From Bacteroidales bacterium UBA1181 (GTDB lineage Bacteria; Bacteroidota; Bacteroidia; Bacteroidales; Paludibacteraceae): DNA of 35,488 nucleotides. The first letter of the stretch is position 1. Each line of letters starts with the position of its first letter. The notes under the pieces were generated by a model. It saw only the letters and a program-made list of their open reading frames with translations, had not been told where the DNA came from and ran no database searches. The translations under genes and the position numbers were made by a program. Location of the stretch: NCBI GenBank assembly GCA_002310215.1, contig DBYR01000015.1:1-35488 (forward strand), written 5' to 3'. Below, in pieces: positions 1 to 6,724 of this stretch.

Positions 1-49
1 TTTTGCACTTCGCATTTGAATGTACGAGACGAAAAAAGTGCGCTGAAAA

Positions 50-81
50 TTTGCAGGAACCAATCGTTTTTGCTATATTCA
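50..81 (+). promoter_or_regulatory. Bacteroidetes-type promoter, first small-RNA unit
   Basis: TTTG at 50-53 and TATATTCA at 74-81 are separated by 20 nt, close to the Bacteroidetes consensus TTTG / TAnnTTTG. The predicted start of transcription is near 87, about 77 nt before the terminator hairpin at 127-163. Confidence 0.45.
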
Positions 82-85
82 AGTA

Positions 86-163
86 TTACACATTAACACT
101 GAATGTAAACTTACAAAGTATGTCTTAGAGGAGACTGCTTGAGACAAGTCGTCTCCTCTTTTT
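86..163 (+). ncRNA. Candidate small RNA, copy 1
   Basis: A unit of about 77 nt lies between a promoter-like pair and a terminator. It ends in a perfect 9-bp stem (127-135 with 151-159), with an inner CTTG/CAAG stem, followed by five T. Upstream is the inverted repeat TGTAAACTTACA (104-115). The same arrangement recurs at 443-522. No start codon gives a credible peptide. What is seen is the structure and its duplication; the RNA assignment is inference. It could instead be the duplicated leader or terminator of a lost gene. Confidence 0.4.
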
Positions 164-406
164 AGACACTTTGAATGATATATGAAATGACCGATGGGTC
201 ATCAGGCTGAAAAAAGCCTTTATTACACGACACGCCGGGCGACCGGCATCCACCTTAGGACTGAATCGCAGTCCTAAATCCGACGAAATAGAGAGTGAGC
301 GGCGCAAAGCCGAACCGTGGGAACGTACGTCTGTGGTTGGCGGGCGGACGCAAGCCGTGCGTCCCTGCGTTTTTTGCACCTGATCCGAAAAAAAATCTTT
401 GATAAA
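164..406. other. Non-coding spacer between the two small-RNA units
   Basis: No credible gene was found. The stretch is more GC-rich than its flanks. It contains a perfect 9-bp hairpin, TTAGGACTG/CAGTCCTAA (255-263 with 269-277, five-base loop), and a second stem, GGACGCA/TGCGTCC, near 347-366 followed by a T-run. The open frames at 125-379 (minus) and 317-505 (plus) lack family resemblance and cross the promoter and terminator signals, so they are not called. Confidence 0.4.
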
Positions 407-438
407 TTTGCATTTCTCGTTTATTTTACTTATATTAG
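407..438 (+). promoter_or_regulatory. Bacteroidetes-type promoter, second small-RNA unit
   Basis: TTTG at 407-410 and TATATTAG at 431-438 are exactly 20 nt apart, the same spacing as in the first unit. The predicted transcript start is near 444. Confidence 0.45.
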
Positions 439-442
439 TACA

Positions 443-522
443 TATTCACATTACACTGATGTAAATTTACAATTGTATGTTTTAGGAGGAGATTGCTTGC
501 GATAGGTGGTCTCCTCCTTTTT
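443..522 (+). ncRNA. Candidate small RNA, copy 2
   Basis: This is the second copy of the unit at 86-163. It has the palindrome TGTAAATTTACA (460-471), the shared GTATGT-TTAG segment, and a perfect 9-bp stem AGGAGGAGA/TCTCCTCCT (484-492 with 510-518) running into a T-tract. Relative to copy 1, one extra stem base on the left is matched by one on the right, and a C-to-T change leaves a G-U pair. These paired changes are what selection on an RNA hairpin would produce. Function is unknown. Confidence 0.4.
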
Positions 523-558
523 AATTATGAATTAAGAATTAAGAATTATGAATTAAGT
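522..558. repeat. AT-rich AATTAAGAATTAAG-type intergenic repeat
   Basis: Short direct repeats of AATTAAG / AATTATG. The same family recurs in this window around 1652, 15514, 15701, 15840, 18946 and 20395. Such spacers are frequent between genes in Bacteroidales; no function is implied. Confidence 0.6.
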
Positions 559-582
559 TTCCATGGATTTTGAGGGGGAGAG

Positions 583-615
583 TTCGGTGTGGAATGTTTA
601 TTTATTTTATCTTTG
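583..615 (+). promoter_or_regulatory. Promoter of the GH16 glucanase gene
   Basis: A perfect TAnnTTTG element, TATCTTTG, lies at 608-615, with a weak -33 match TTCG at 583-586 (21-nt spacer). Transcription should start near 621, giving a leader of roughly 55 nt to the ATG at 676. Confidence 0.5.
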
Positions 616-675
616 CATTTGACACCCTTGCTAAGGGAGCGATAAATGAACTGTTTTTTAACTAATTGTATTAAG

Positions 676-1515
676 ATGAAGCAATCTAATTTATTGAAAT
701 TACTGAGTATGGGCTTGCTGTTGGGTATGTTAGCCTGCTCTCACGATGAGGACGAGCCGGAGAACAATACCCCTAAGAAGGAGCAGGAGGGGCAGCAGGA
801 CCAGGATGACGTGAGGGAGGATAAGACGGAGTATAACTATTATGGTGCGGAGCTCTACACAAAGGAGACCTTCAAGTATGGCCGTTTCGAGGCTAAGATG
901 AAGATGGCCTATGCCCCTGGTTGTATCAGTTCCATGTTCCTCTATTACAATGATTCCTATATGGGAGGTGGAAAACCATGGAACGAGTTGGATATCGAGG
1001 TGATCGGTAAGGACAAGAATAGTTTCCAGACTAATATCATCTCTGGTTCATCTTCCAGCAAGGTGACGTCGGAACAAATCCACCCCCTTTCTTACCCGGT
1101 CAACGAGGACTATCATGTCTATGCCATGGAATGGACGCCTGATTATGCGGCTTGGTCGGTCGATGGAAAAGAGGTGAGACGTACCGCTGTAGGCGATGCG
1201 AAAGGACAGATTGCCGCATTGGTGGAGAATCAAAGCCTCCGTTTCAACTTGTGGGCGAGCAGCTCGACAAGTTGGGTGGGCAAACTGAATTCTAAGGATA
1301 TCCCTGTCACCCAATACATCGATTACGTGAAGGTCTATTCGTATGATGAAGAGGCTAAAACATTCTCGGAACTGTGGACGGACGACTTCGACTCGTTCGA
1401 TTCTTCACGTTGGAGCCGTGGAAACTGGAGCATGGAACTCGTGACGGAGAAGGTGGCGAATGTGGTGGTCGAGGACGGCAACCTGCAGTTGAGGCTCACA
1501 AAGGAACCTAAATAA
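676..1515 (+). CDS. Circularly permuted GH16 beta-glucanase (licheninase-like) lipoprotein
   Basis: Probable endo-1,3-1,4-beta-glucanase (lichenase) anchored in the outer membrane. The start at 676 is preferred over the in-frame ATG at 646 because it gives a compact lipoprotein signal: MKQSNLLKLL, then hydrophobic residues, then LGMLAC with Cys21. An acidic linker follows. The catalytic GH16 motif E-L-D-I-E (E104, D106, E108; codons at 985-999) is intact, preceded by the AELYTKETFKYGRFEAKMK strand pair. The segment that normally opens the fold (FDSFDSSRWSRGNW ... VVVEDGNLQLRL) is at the C-terminus. This is the permuted order known for the Fibrobacter succinogenes lichenase; both the order and local wording resemble that enzyme. 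The substrate is inferred from that resemblance. The gene stands alone with its own promoter and terminator. Confidence 0.88.
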   Translation: MKQSNLLKLLSMGLLLGMLACSHDEDEPENNTPKKEQEGQQDQDDVREDKTEYNYYGAELYTKETFKYGRFEAKMKMAYAPGCISSMFLYYNDSYMGGGKPWNELDIEVIGKDKNSFQTNIISGSSSSKVTSEQIHPLSYPVNEDYHVYAMEWTPDYAAWSVDGKEVRRTAVGDAKGQIAALVENQSLRFNLWASSSTSWVGKLNSKDIPVTQYIDYVKVYSYDEEAKTFSELWTDDFDSFDSSRWSRGNWSMELVTEKVANVVVEDGNLQLRLTKEPK

Positions 1516-1564
1516 ATGAGGACACATTGGCTCAACGTGGCCAATGGGTTATTGAAAGATAAAG

Positions 1565-1606
1565 GAAGCGGGGATGCTCTACCCTTGGAGCATCTCCGCT
1601 TCTTTT
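1565..1606 (+). terminator. Rho-independent terminator of the GH16 gene
   Basis: A 15-bp stem with one G-U pair (1565-1579 with 1588-1602) is followed by TTTT. It lies 50 nt after the GH16 stop codon. Confidence 0.8.
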
Positions 1607-1607
1607 G

Positions 1608-1634
1608 TGGAGACGATGTGCACATCGTCTCTAC
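1608..1634. repeat. GTGGAGACG...CGTCTCTAC palindromic element, copy 1
   Basis: A perfect 22-bp palindrome, GAGACGATGTG/CACATCGTCTC (1610-1631), lies inside the conserved ends GTGGAGACG and CGTCTCTAC. The inverted counterpart at 24704-24731 has the same ends and a different centre, so only the arms are conserved. Confidence 0.6.
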
Positions 1635-1651
1635 CGTAACCAACTGACAAT

Positions 1652-1679
1652 CTAATTCTTAATTCTTAATTCAAAATTG
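1652..1679. repeat. AT-rich TTAATTC intergenic repeat
   Basis: Tandem TAATTCT / TTAATTC units lie between the palindrome and the end of the Sel1-repeat gene. They belong to the same family as 522-558, in the opposite orientation. Confidence 0.5.
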
Positions 1680-1683
1680 TCTC

Positions 1684-3453
1684 CTACCAGCTGATCCCCT
1701 TATTCCTCAGCACCCTCTGCGAGGATGTGTCACCCTGCTTAGCGGCTTTCCTGTACCATACGACCGCCTCTTTGTGGTCTTGTGCGATGCCATAACCGTT
1801 ATCGTAGCAGACGCCGAGGTTGTGTTGGGCACTGACGTAGCCTTGCTCCGCCGCTTTCCTGAACCAGTTGACGGCCTCCTCGTAGTTCTGCTGGATGCCA
1901 TTGCCCTTGTAGTAACATACGCCTAATTTGTATTGCGCTTTCGCATCTCCTTGTTGTGCGGCCTTCCCGTACCACTTGGCCACTTCCTCCTCATTCGATT
2001 CTACCCCATAGCCGTTCTCGTAGCAGTAGCCGAGGAAGGATTGTGCCATGGCGTCACCTCTCTCCGCCGCTTTCTTGTACCAACTGATCGCTTGGGGAAT
2101 ATCCTTCTCCACTCCGATTCCGTTGTAATAGCAGGATGCCAAGTTGAATTGTGCGGTGGCATAGCCCTGTTCCGCCGCCTTTTTGTACCAGTTGATGGCT
2201 TCCTCTGTGTTCTGTTCCATGCCCATTCCGTTGTAGCACAGGTTGCCGAGGTGGAACTGCGCCTCCGCATACTCTTGCTGTGCCGCTCTTTTATACCAGA
2301 ACGCCGCATCCGAATAGTTCTTGAAGACCCCATCCCCACGCTCATAGCAATTGCCGAGGCAACATTGTGCCATGGCGTTGCCTTGCTCCGCCGCTTTTTT
2401 GTACCATGTGATCATCTCCGTCTGGCTCTTGGCCACGCCTCTACCGTTCTTGTAGCACATCGCTATTAGGCATTGGGCTTGGGCGTTGCCTTGCTCCGCC
2501 GCCTTTTTGTAGCATTTGAGCGCCTCCTCGTAGTTCTTTGTCACACCGATACCCTCTTCGTAGCAGACACCGAGGTGGCATTGCGCTTCCGCATACCCTT
2601 TTTGGGCGGCTTTCTGGTAGAGGTTGAACGCCTCTCTCGGGTTTTTATCCGTTCCGATCCCTTGTTCGTAGCATACACCTAAATCGTTCTGCCCTTTGGT
2701 CAGTCCTTGCTCCGCCGCCTTCTTGATCCAGCGGAAGGCGAGGCGTGGGTTAGGGTCTGTGCCGATTCCGTCTTTGTAGCAGTTGCCTAACTCGCATTGC
2801 GCTTGTGCGTATTCTTGGTCGGCCGCTTGACGGTACCAATGCTCCCCCTCCTCCAGGTTCCTGACGGTGCCCCGTCCGTACATGTGGCATTCACCCAGTT
2901 TGTATTGCGCCTCGGCGAGCCCTTGCTCCGCCGCTTGTTTGTACCAGTTGAGCGCCTCCTTGAGGTCTTGCGCCACACCTTTTCCCTCGGCGTAGCGGTC
3001 TCCTAATATTTTCTGTGATTGGCTATGTTGTTGTCCTGCCGCCTTCTTGTACCACTGCAGGGCTTGTGCCGTATCCTTTTCGGCCCCGGTTCCCGCCTCT
3101 ATGCAGAGTGCGGTCTTGTATTGCGCTTCCGTCACTCCTTGCTCCGCCGCTTTTTGGTACCATGCGAGGGCTTGCGTAGGGTCGGACGTGGTGCCTTTCC
3201 CTTGTTGTAGACAGTTGCCGTATTGGTATTGGGCTTGGGCGTGTCCCTGCTGGGCTGCCTCCCCGAATCTGGTGAAGGCGGTGTCGTATACCTTTCGTTG
3301 ATAGTACGCCTCACCCTCTTTGAAGAGCTCCTCCGCGGACTTTATGACGGTGTCGGGTGCGGAACCCTCTAAATCATTCGCATTTCCACAAACACAACAG
3401 GAGATGAGACTTAGCAACGCTAAGATGTGCCTTTTGTGAAAATCGCTATTCAT
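1684..3453 (-). CDS. Exported Sel1-repeat (TPR-like) protein, 14 repeats
   Basis: A 589-residue protein. It has a basic start and hydrophobic stretch ending in LISCC, which fits either a lipobox (LIS-C) or an ordinary signal peptide. Fourteen 36-residue Sel1 repeats of the form AQ..LG.CY..G.G....EA..WYKKAAEQG fill the rest, starting about residue 77. Sel1 arrays form curved helical scaffolds for protein binding; no catalytic domain is present. The frame is open to an ATG at 3489, but that start overlaps the promoter element at 3487-3494, so the ATG at 3453 is chosen. The gene is divergent from the DnaJ array and may belong to the same functional locus (inference). The partner is unknown. Confidence 0.85.
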   Translation of the reverse strand: MNSDFHKRHILALLSLISCCVCGNANDLEGSAPDTVIKSAEELFKEGEAYYQRKVYDTAFTRFGEAAQQGHAQAQYQYGNCLQQGKGTTSDPTQALAWYQKAAEQGVTEAQYKTALCIEAGTGAEKDTAQALQWYKKAAGQQHSQSQKILGDRYAEGKGVAQDLKEALNWYKQAAEQGLAEAQYKLGECHMYGRGTVRNLEEGEHWYRQAADQEYAQAQCELGNCYKDGIGTDPNPRLAFRWIKKAAEQGLTKGQNDLGVCYEQGIGTDKNPREAFNLYQKAAQKGYAEAQCHLGVCYEEGIGVTKNYEEALKCYKKAAEQGNAQAQCLIAMCYKNGRGVAKSQTEMITWYKKAAEQGNAMAQCCLGNCYERGDGVFKNYSDAAFWYKRAAQQEYAEAQFHLGNLCYNGMGMEQNTEEAINWYKKAAEQGYATAQFNLASCYYNGIGVEKDIPQAISWYKKAAERGDAMAQSFLGYCYENGYGVESNEEEVAKWYGKAAQQGDAKAQYKLGVCYYKGNGIQQNYEEAVNWFRKAAEQGYVSAQHNLGVCYDNGYGIAQDHKEAVVWYRKAAKQGDTSSQRVLRNKGISW

Positions 3454-3486
3454 AATAATGGTATTGCTTTTGGTTAAAACTCGGCA

Positions 3487-3516
3487 CAAAATTAATTAAA
3501 TCGATTGAATGCCAAA
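3487..3516 (-). promoter_or_regulatory. Promoter of the Sel1-repeat gene
   Basis: On the minus strand, TTTG (3513-3516) and TAATTTTG (3487-3494) are spaced 18 nt apart. Transcription starting near 3481 would exclude the upstream ATG at 3489 and supports the start at 3453. Confidence 0.55.
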
Positions 3517-3631
3517 ATATTATGATTGATTCTTTAGACAAATGCCCCATTATTGACGGTAAAATACCTCTTTTTTTTAATATTTGTCCATTATCCAGAA
3601 ACGAACGGCCCTTGATTGTTCATTCTTTTTT

Positions 3632-3639
3632 TACCTTTA
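3632..3639 (+). promoter_or_regulatory. Possible -7 element before DnaJ-array copy 1
   Basis: TACCTTTA matches seven of eight positions of TAnnTTTG, 15 nt before the chosen ATG at 3655. No clear -33 box is seen. Confidence 0.35.
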
Positions 3640-3654
3640 CAAAAAATTGCAGGC

Positions 3655-4860
3655 ATGGATACGGAGAAGATAAAGGAGATATTCCAGAAATGGGGGAAGG
3701 AGAAGCTCCTGACGGAGGATGGTGCGTTGACGGTGCGTAAAAATGGAATTGGAGGACCACTGTTCAAGGCTCTTTCCGTGATTGTGCTTCTTGTTGCTCC
3801 ATGGGCTGTTTTTCAGTTTGTGTCGCATTTTGTGGATTTTGGGAAAGATGGGGGTATCATTTTTGTCGTGTTTGTGTACTGGGTCCTTCAGATTGGAGTC
3901 ATGCTTTGGACCTTTTCCGCTGAGTCCCTATTTTATAAAGATCGTTTGGCTCGCTACGCTCCTTTTAAAGGAGGGAAAATTGTTTTCCCCTATTCCGAAC
4001 TGATTTTGGTGGATTACCACCTGGTGGTTACTGAGAAGTCCCAATATATGGCGCTCACCCTTCGTTTTAAGCATGATGAGGCGGAAGAGGCGTTTGTATA
4101 CCGTGATGAACGCTTGGTTCGTTTGTTTAGTACGTGCTTTAAACCAATCTTTAGGAATCGTTTTTTTTATGACGATATGTTCTGTCTGTTTGCCAATGTG
4201 ATTTGTTTGAAGCAAGATGATGCGTATCGTGCGAAGGGGCTCGAGGCCGCATTGAAGTACCTCTCCCCCCTTTCCGAATCCAAGTATTGTGTGTCTGATT
4301 GCGAGGAGCATCTCCTCCGTTGCATGGAAGAGACGCATCAGGATTACATTGGCACCTGTCTCTCTATCTTGAAGAATAAGGGGGTGGACTATGCCGACCG
4401 TCTGGAACTGTTGTCCCACCTCTTCGAGTGCGCCTATGCGAGCGATGGCATGGTGGACGAAGAGGAGCTGGAGCACCTCTCCCGCATCGCTTATTATCTC
4501 AGAATCAAGGATTGGGACCTCCTCTCTTTGAAGTGCCATTTCGAGGCGATGAAGCAAAACCAGTATGCCGGTCAGACCGAGAGCGAGGAGCAAACGAAGC
4601 AACGTGAGCGTTACCAATCCGCCTGCTCCAGCCGCTTGAGGGAGGCTTATAAGATATTGGGATTGAGCGAGAAAGCTACGCTGGATGAGGTGAAGAGCGC
4701 CTACCGCACGCAGGTGAAGAGTTGCCACCCCGACACCCTTCCGCCTACCGCCACGGAGACCGAGCGGGAAGAGGCCGCCTTCCGTTTCCGTGCGGTCACG
4801 GAGGCGTACGATTTCCTATGTGAGGAGTTGTGTGCGGAGCCGGTCAGTGTGACGAAATGA
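3655..4860 (+). CDS. Membrane PH-like/TerB-like/J-domain protein, array copy 1
   Basis: A 401-residue protein, first of seven tandem paralogs. Order: short amphipathic start (EKIKEIFQKWGKEKLLTEDGAL), two membrane helices (about 37-60 and 66-88), a beta-rich region opening YKDRL that resembles bacterial PH-like domains (about 92-165), a helical linker, a TerB-like domain (about 235-300, with SDGMVDEEEL), and a J-domain (330-391) with HPD at 358-360. J-domains stimulate Hsp70/DnaK ATPase; TerB plus J on a membrane anchor is the DjlA-like plan. The C-terminus EPVSVTK is shared across the array. The ATG at 3655 is chosen over 3616 because all paralogs begin MD.(e/k)KI. Client and role are unknown. 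Confidence 0.8.
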   Translation: MDTEKIKEIFQKWGKEKLLTEDGALTVRKNGIGGPLFKALSVIVLLVAPWAVFQFVSHFVDFGKDGGIIFVVFVYWVLQIGVMLWTFSAESLFYKDRLARYAPFKGGKIVFPYSELILVDYHLVVTEKSQYMALTLRFKHDEAEEAFVYRDERLVRLFSTCFKPIFRNRFFYDDMFCLFANVICLKQDDAYRAKGLEAALKYLSPLSESKYCVSDCEEHLLRCMEETHQDYIGTCLSILKNKGVDYADRLELLSHLFECAYASDGMVDEEELEHLSRIAYYLRIKDWDLLSLKCHFEAMKQNQYAGQTESEEQTKQRERYQSACSSRLREAYKILGLSEKATLDEVKSAYRTQVKSCHPDTLPPTATETEREEAAFRFRAVTEAYDFLCEELCAEPVSVTK

Positions 4861-4871
4861 TGTTCTCCTAC

Positions 4872-4917
4872 GGCCTGAAAGGCCATTACATTATCTAGCT
4901 CAGGGCAACGCCCTGGG
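4872..4917 (+). repeat. Double-hairpin repeat, copy A
   Basis: GGCCTGAAAGGCC (4872-4884), a spacer ACATTATCTAGCT, and CAGGGCAACGCCCTGGG (4901-4917) form two adjacent small-loop hairpins. It lies 12 nt after the stop of copy 1, in the sense direction. It abuts the paralog remnant at GGGAGCGGGAGG, so the junction may be a recombination point. Confidence 0.8.
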
Positions 4918-5015
4918 AGCGGGAGGAGGCGTCGATACGTTTCCGCATGGTCACGGAGGCGTACGATTTCTTGTGTGAGGAGTTGAGCGTGGAACCAGTT
5001 AGCGTGACGAGATGA
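4917..5015 (+). pseudogene. C-terminal remnant of an eighth DnaJ-array paralog
   Basis: The frame from 4917 reads REEASIRFRMVTEAYDF..EELSVEPVSVTR and ends in TGA at 5013-5015. This corresponds to the last 32 codons of the array proteins. No start, HPD motif or upstream domain remains; the left edge is fused to repeat A. It is followed at the same 12-nt distance by repeat B, so a block of gene end plus repeat appears to have been duplicated or left by a deletion. Confidence 0.85.
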
Positions 5016-5026
5016 TGTTTCCCTAC

Positions 5027-5115
5027 GGCCTGAAAGGCCACTACATTATATAGCCCAGGGCAACGCCCTGGGAAATGTGGAGATGAACGATGTGTCGGAC
5101 GCCCCCGGAGGGGGC
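5027..5115 (+). repeat. Double-hairpin repeat, copy B, with third hairpin
   Basis: GGCCTGAAAGGCC (5027-5039) and CCCAGGGCAACGCCCTGGG (5054-5072) are followed by a third hairpin, GCCCCCGGAGGGGGC (5101-5115). The same three-hairpin arrangement recurs at 11909-11995. The rest of the 4861-5180 interval holds only repeat A, the paralog remnant and the promoter block. Confidence 0.8.
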
Positions 5116-5167
5116 AAAACAGATTTAATTCGAAGCCATGCGCCGTCGTATTTCCATAAAAATGTGC

Positions 5168-5175
5168 TAAATTTG
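5168..5175 (+). promoter_or_regulatory. TAAATTTG element, near-leaderless promoter of copy 2
   Basis: A perfect TAnnTTTG lies only five bases before the ATG at 5181. The preceding 45 bases (GCCATGC...TTTCCATAAAAATGTGC) are shared with the regions before copies 5, 6 and 7. Transcription is predicted to start at or next to the ATG. Confidence 0.55.
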
Positions 5176-5180
5176 AGACT

Positions 5181-6569
5181 ATGGACACGGTAAAGATAGA
5201 GGACATATTCAAGGAGTGGCAAAAGAAGGATCTGCTGACGAAGAAAGGTGCGCTGCGGGCGGACCCGAATTTCGTGTATGCCTTTAGAATGGCATTTGGC
5301 ACGCCTGGAATTCTTCTGGCGGGAATCTTTTATATGCTTCTCTTTCTCGCTTTCTTTTGCCTCTTTTTTTTAGTCCCGTCAGAGTTGGGATTCTGGTTGT
5401 CAGACCTCCTGCATTTGGGGAAAGATGGAGGTGTCATTTTCTACTTTCTTTTCATTTTGGTGATATGGGGAGGACTTCCATTTCTAATTCTTATTGTTTT
5501 CGGTGCTAGAACTATAAAGCTCTTTTCCGTACATACTAAACTGTTCGCCGCCTTTGAGACAGTATTATACTTCTGTTTTGAGCCGTTGATTCTCCCTTTC
5601 TTGTGTTATAAACCTATCCATCTGTTCCATAAGGATCACCTTGTGGTTTCTTCCGGTTGGATTGGACCTAAGGAGAAATGCTATTATTCTGACATAGAAA
5701 AGATTACGTATTCCTGTTTGGACAAGAAAGAGTTCCGCCTAAGGATCCTGCTCAAGGGTAGGGAAAAGCCTGTTGAGCTGAAAGACTCTCCGAAGTTGGG
5801 CGATGTGTTGCATCTGCTCGGTTCCGCCTTTCAACCAATCTTTGTCAATGAGCCTTTGTGTGAGGATATGTTGCGGCTCTATGCGGACATGATCACCTTG
5901 GGACGTGACCCCAAGAGCCAACAGGATGGACTGCAATGCGCCATGAAATACTTCTCAGAGCCGAAGTACAAAGACTATGATTACACTCGAAGGCTCACGG
6001 AACTGGTTGACACGTTCAATCACTACAGGGCGCAGAAGCGTATGCCTAGAAGCGAGGATTACATCAACAGATGTTTGTCCATCCTGAAGAACAAGGGCGT
6101 GGACTACGATGGTCGCCTGGCGCTTCTGTCGCACCTCTTCGAATGTGCCTATGCGAGCGAGGAGATGGTGGACGTGGTGGAGCTGGACCGACTCTCCCGC
6201 ATCGCTTACTATTTCCGCATCAGGGAGTGGGACTTCCTTTCGCTGAAGTATAGTTTCGAAGCCATGAAACAACAACGGGGTAGGAGGAACGGCACGGAGA
6301 ACGCCCAGCAACGTGAGCGTTACCAATCCGCCTATTCCAACCGCCTGAAGGAGGCTTATAAGATATTGGGATTGGACGAGAAAGCCACATTGGATGAGGT
6401 GAAGAGCGCCTACCGCACGCAGGTGAAGACCTGCCACCCAGACACCCTGCCGCCCACCGCCACGGAGACCGAGCGGGAGGAGGCGTCGATCCGTTTCCGC
6501 ACGATTACGGAGGCGTACGATTTCTTGTGTGAGGAGCTGGTAGTGGAGCCAGTTAGCGTGACGAGATGA
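5181..6569 (+). CDS. Membrane PH-like/TerB-like/J-domain protein, array copy 2
   Basis: A 462-residue paralog with a longer membrane region: hydrophobic stretches at about 34-57 and 88-112 and a third around 125-148. A PH-like beta region opens with HKDHLVVSSG. The TerB-like domain reads SEEMVDVVEL, so the acidic-glycine (DG) signature of copies 1, 3, 4, 5 and 7 is lost. The J-domain has HPD at 419-421. From about residue 215 to the end it is almost identical to copy 6, while the membrane halves differ more. The stop is followed by a decayed paralog fragment. Confidence 0.8.
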   Translation: MDTVKIEDIFKEWQKKDLLTKKGALRADPNFVYAFRMAFGTPGILLAGIFYMLLFLAFFCLFFLVPSELGFWLSDLLHLGKDGGVIFYFLFILVIWGGLPFLILIVFGARTIKLFSVHTKLFAAFETVLYFCFEPLILPFLCYKPIHLFHKDHLVVSSGWIGPKEKCYYSDIEKITYSCLDKKEFRLRILLKGREKPVELKDSPKLGDVLHLLGSAFQPIFVNEPLCEDMLRLYADMITLGRDPKSQQDGLQCAMKYFSEPKYKDYDYTRRLTELVDTFNHYRAQKRMPRSEDYINRCLSILKNKGVDYDGRLALLSHLFECAYASEEMVDVVELDRLSRIAYYFRIREWDFLSLKYSFEAMKQQRGRRNGTENAQQRERYQSAYSNRLKEAYKILGLDEKATLDEVKSAYRTQVKTCHPDTLPPTATETEREEASIRFRTITEAYDFLCEELVVEPVSVTR

Positions 6570-6605
6570 TGCGATCCTTTTGCCGCATGTCCGCATGGTG
6601 TGTGT

Positions 6606-6656
6606 GGCTTCCGTGCGATTGCAAAGACGTACGATTCCTCGTGTGCGGAAATAGCT
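6606..6656 (+). pseudogene. Decayed C-terminal fragment of another DnaJ-array paralog
   Basis: In one frame the bases read GFRAIAKTYDSSCAEIA, matching RFRAITEAYDFLCAEL near the array C-terminus with several substitutions and no stop at the expected place. It starts 37 nt after the stop of copy 2. It is short, but the match to the copy 3/4 wording (TTCCGTGCG, TACGATT, TGTGCGGA) is clear. Confidence 0.6.
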
Positions 6657-6676
6657 TTTTTATTTCCTAAACTCAT

Positions 6677-6708
6677 TTTCTCTTAGTATATTTACATAAC
6701 TATTTTTG
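6677..6708 (+). promoter_or_regulatory. Promoter of array copy 3
   Basis: TTTC (6677-6680) and TATTTTTG (6701-6708) are 20 nt apart. The leader to the ATG at 6725 would be about 10 nt. This upstream region is unrelated to the block before copies 2, 5, 6 and 7. Confidence 0.45.
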
Positions 6709-6724
6709 TAAGAAAGGATTTGTT

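Noticed and set aside
125..505. Open frames of 84 (minus) and 62 (plus) residues near the left edge
   Set aside because: They cross promoter and terminator hairpins and have low-complexity or Arg/Ser-rich translations with no family likeness.
1933..3301. Several plus-strand open frames inside the Sel1-repeat gene
   Set aside because: They are periodic shadows of the 108-bp Sel1 repeat read on the other strand; no independent start signals.
3616..3654. Earlier in-frame start for array copy 1
   Set aside because: It adds 13 residues absent from every paralog and lies across the promoter-like TACCTTTA.
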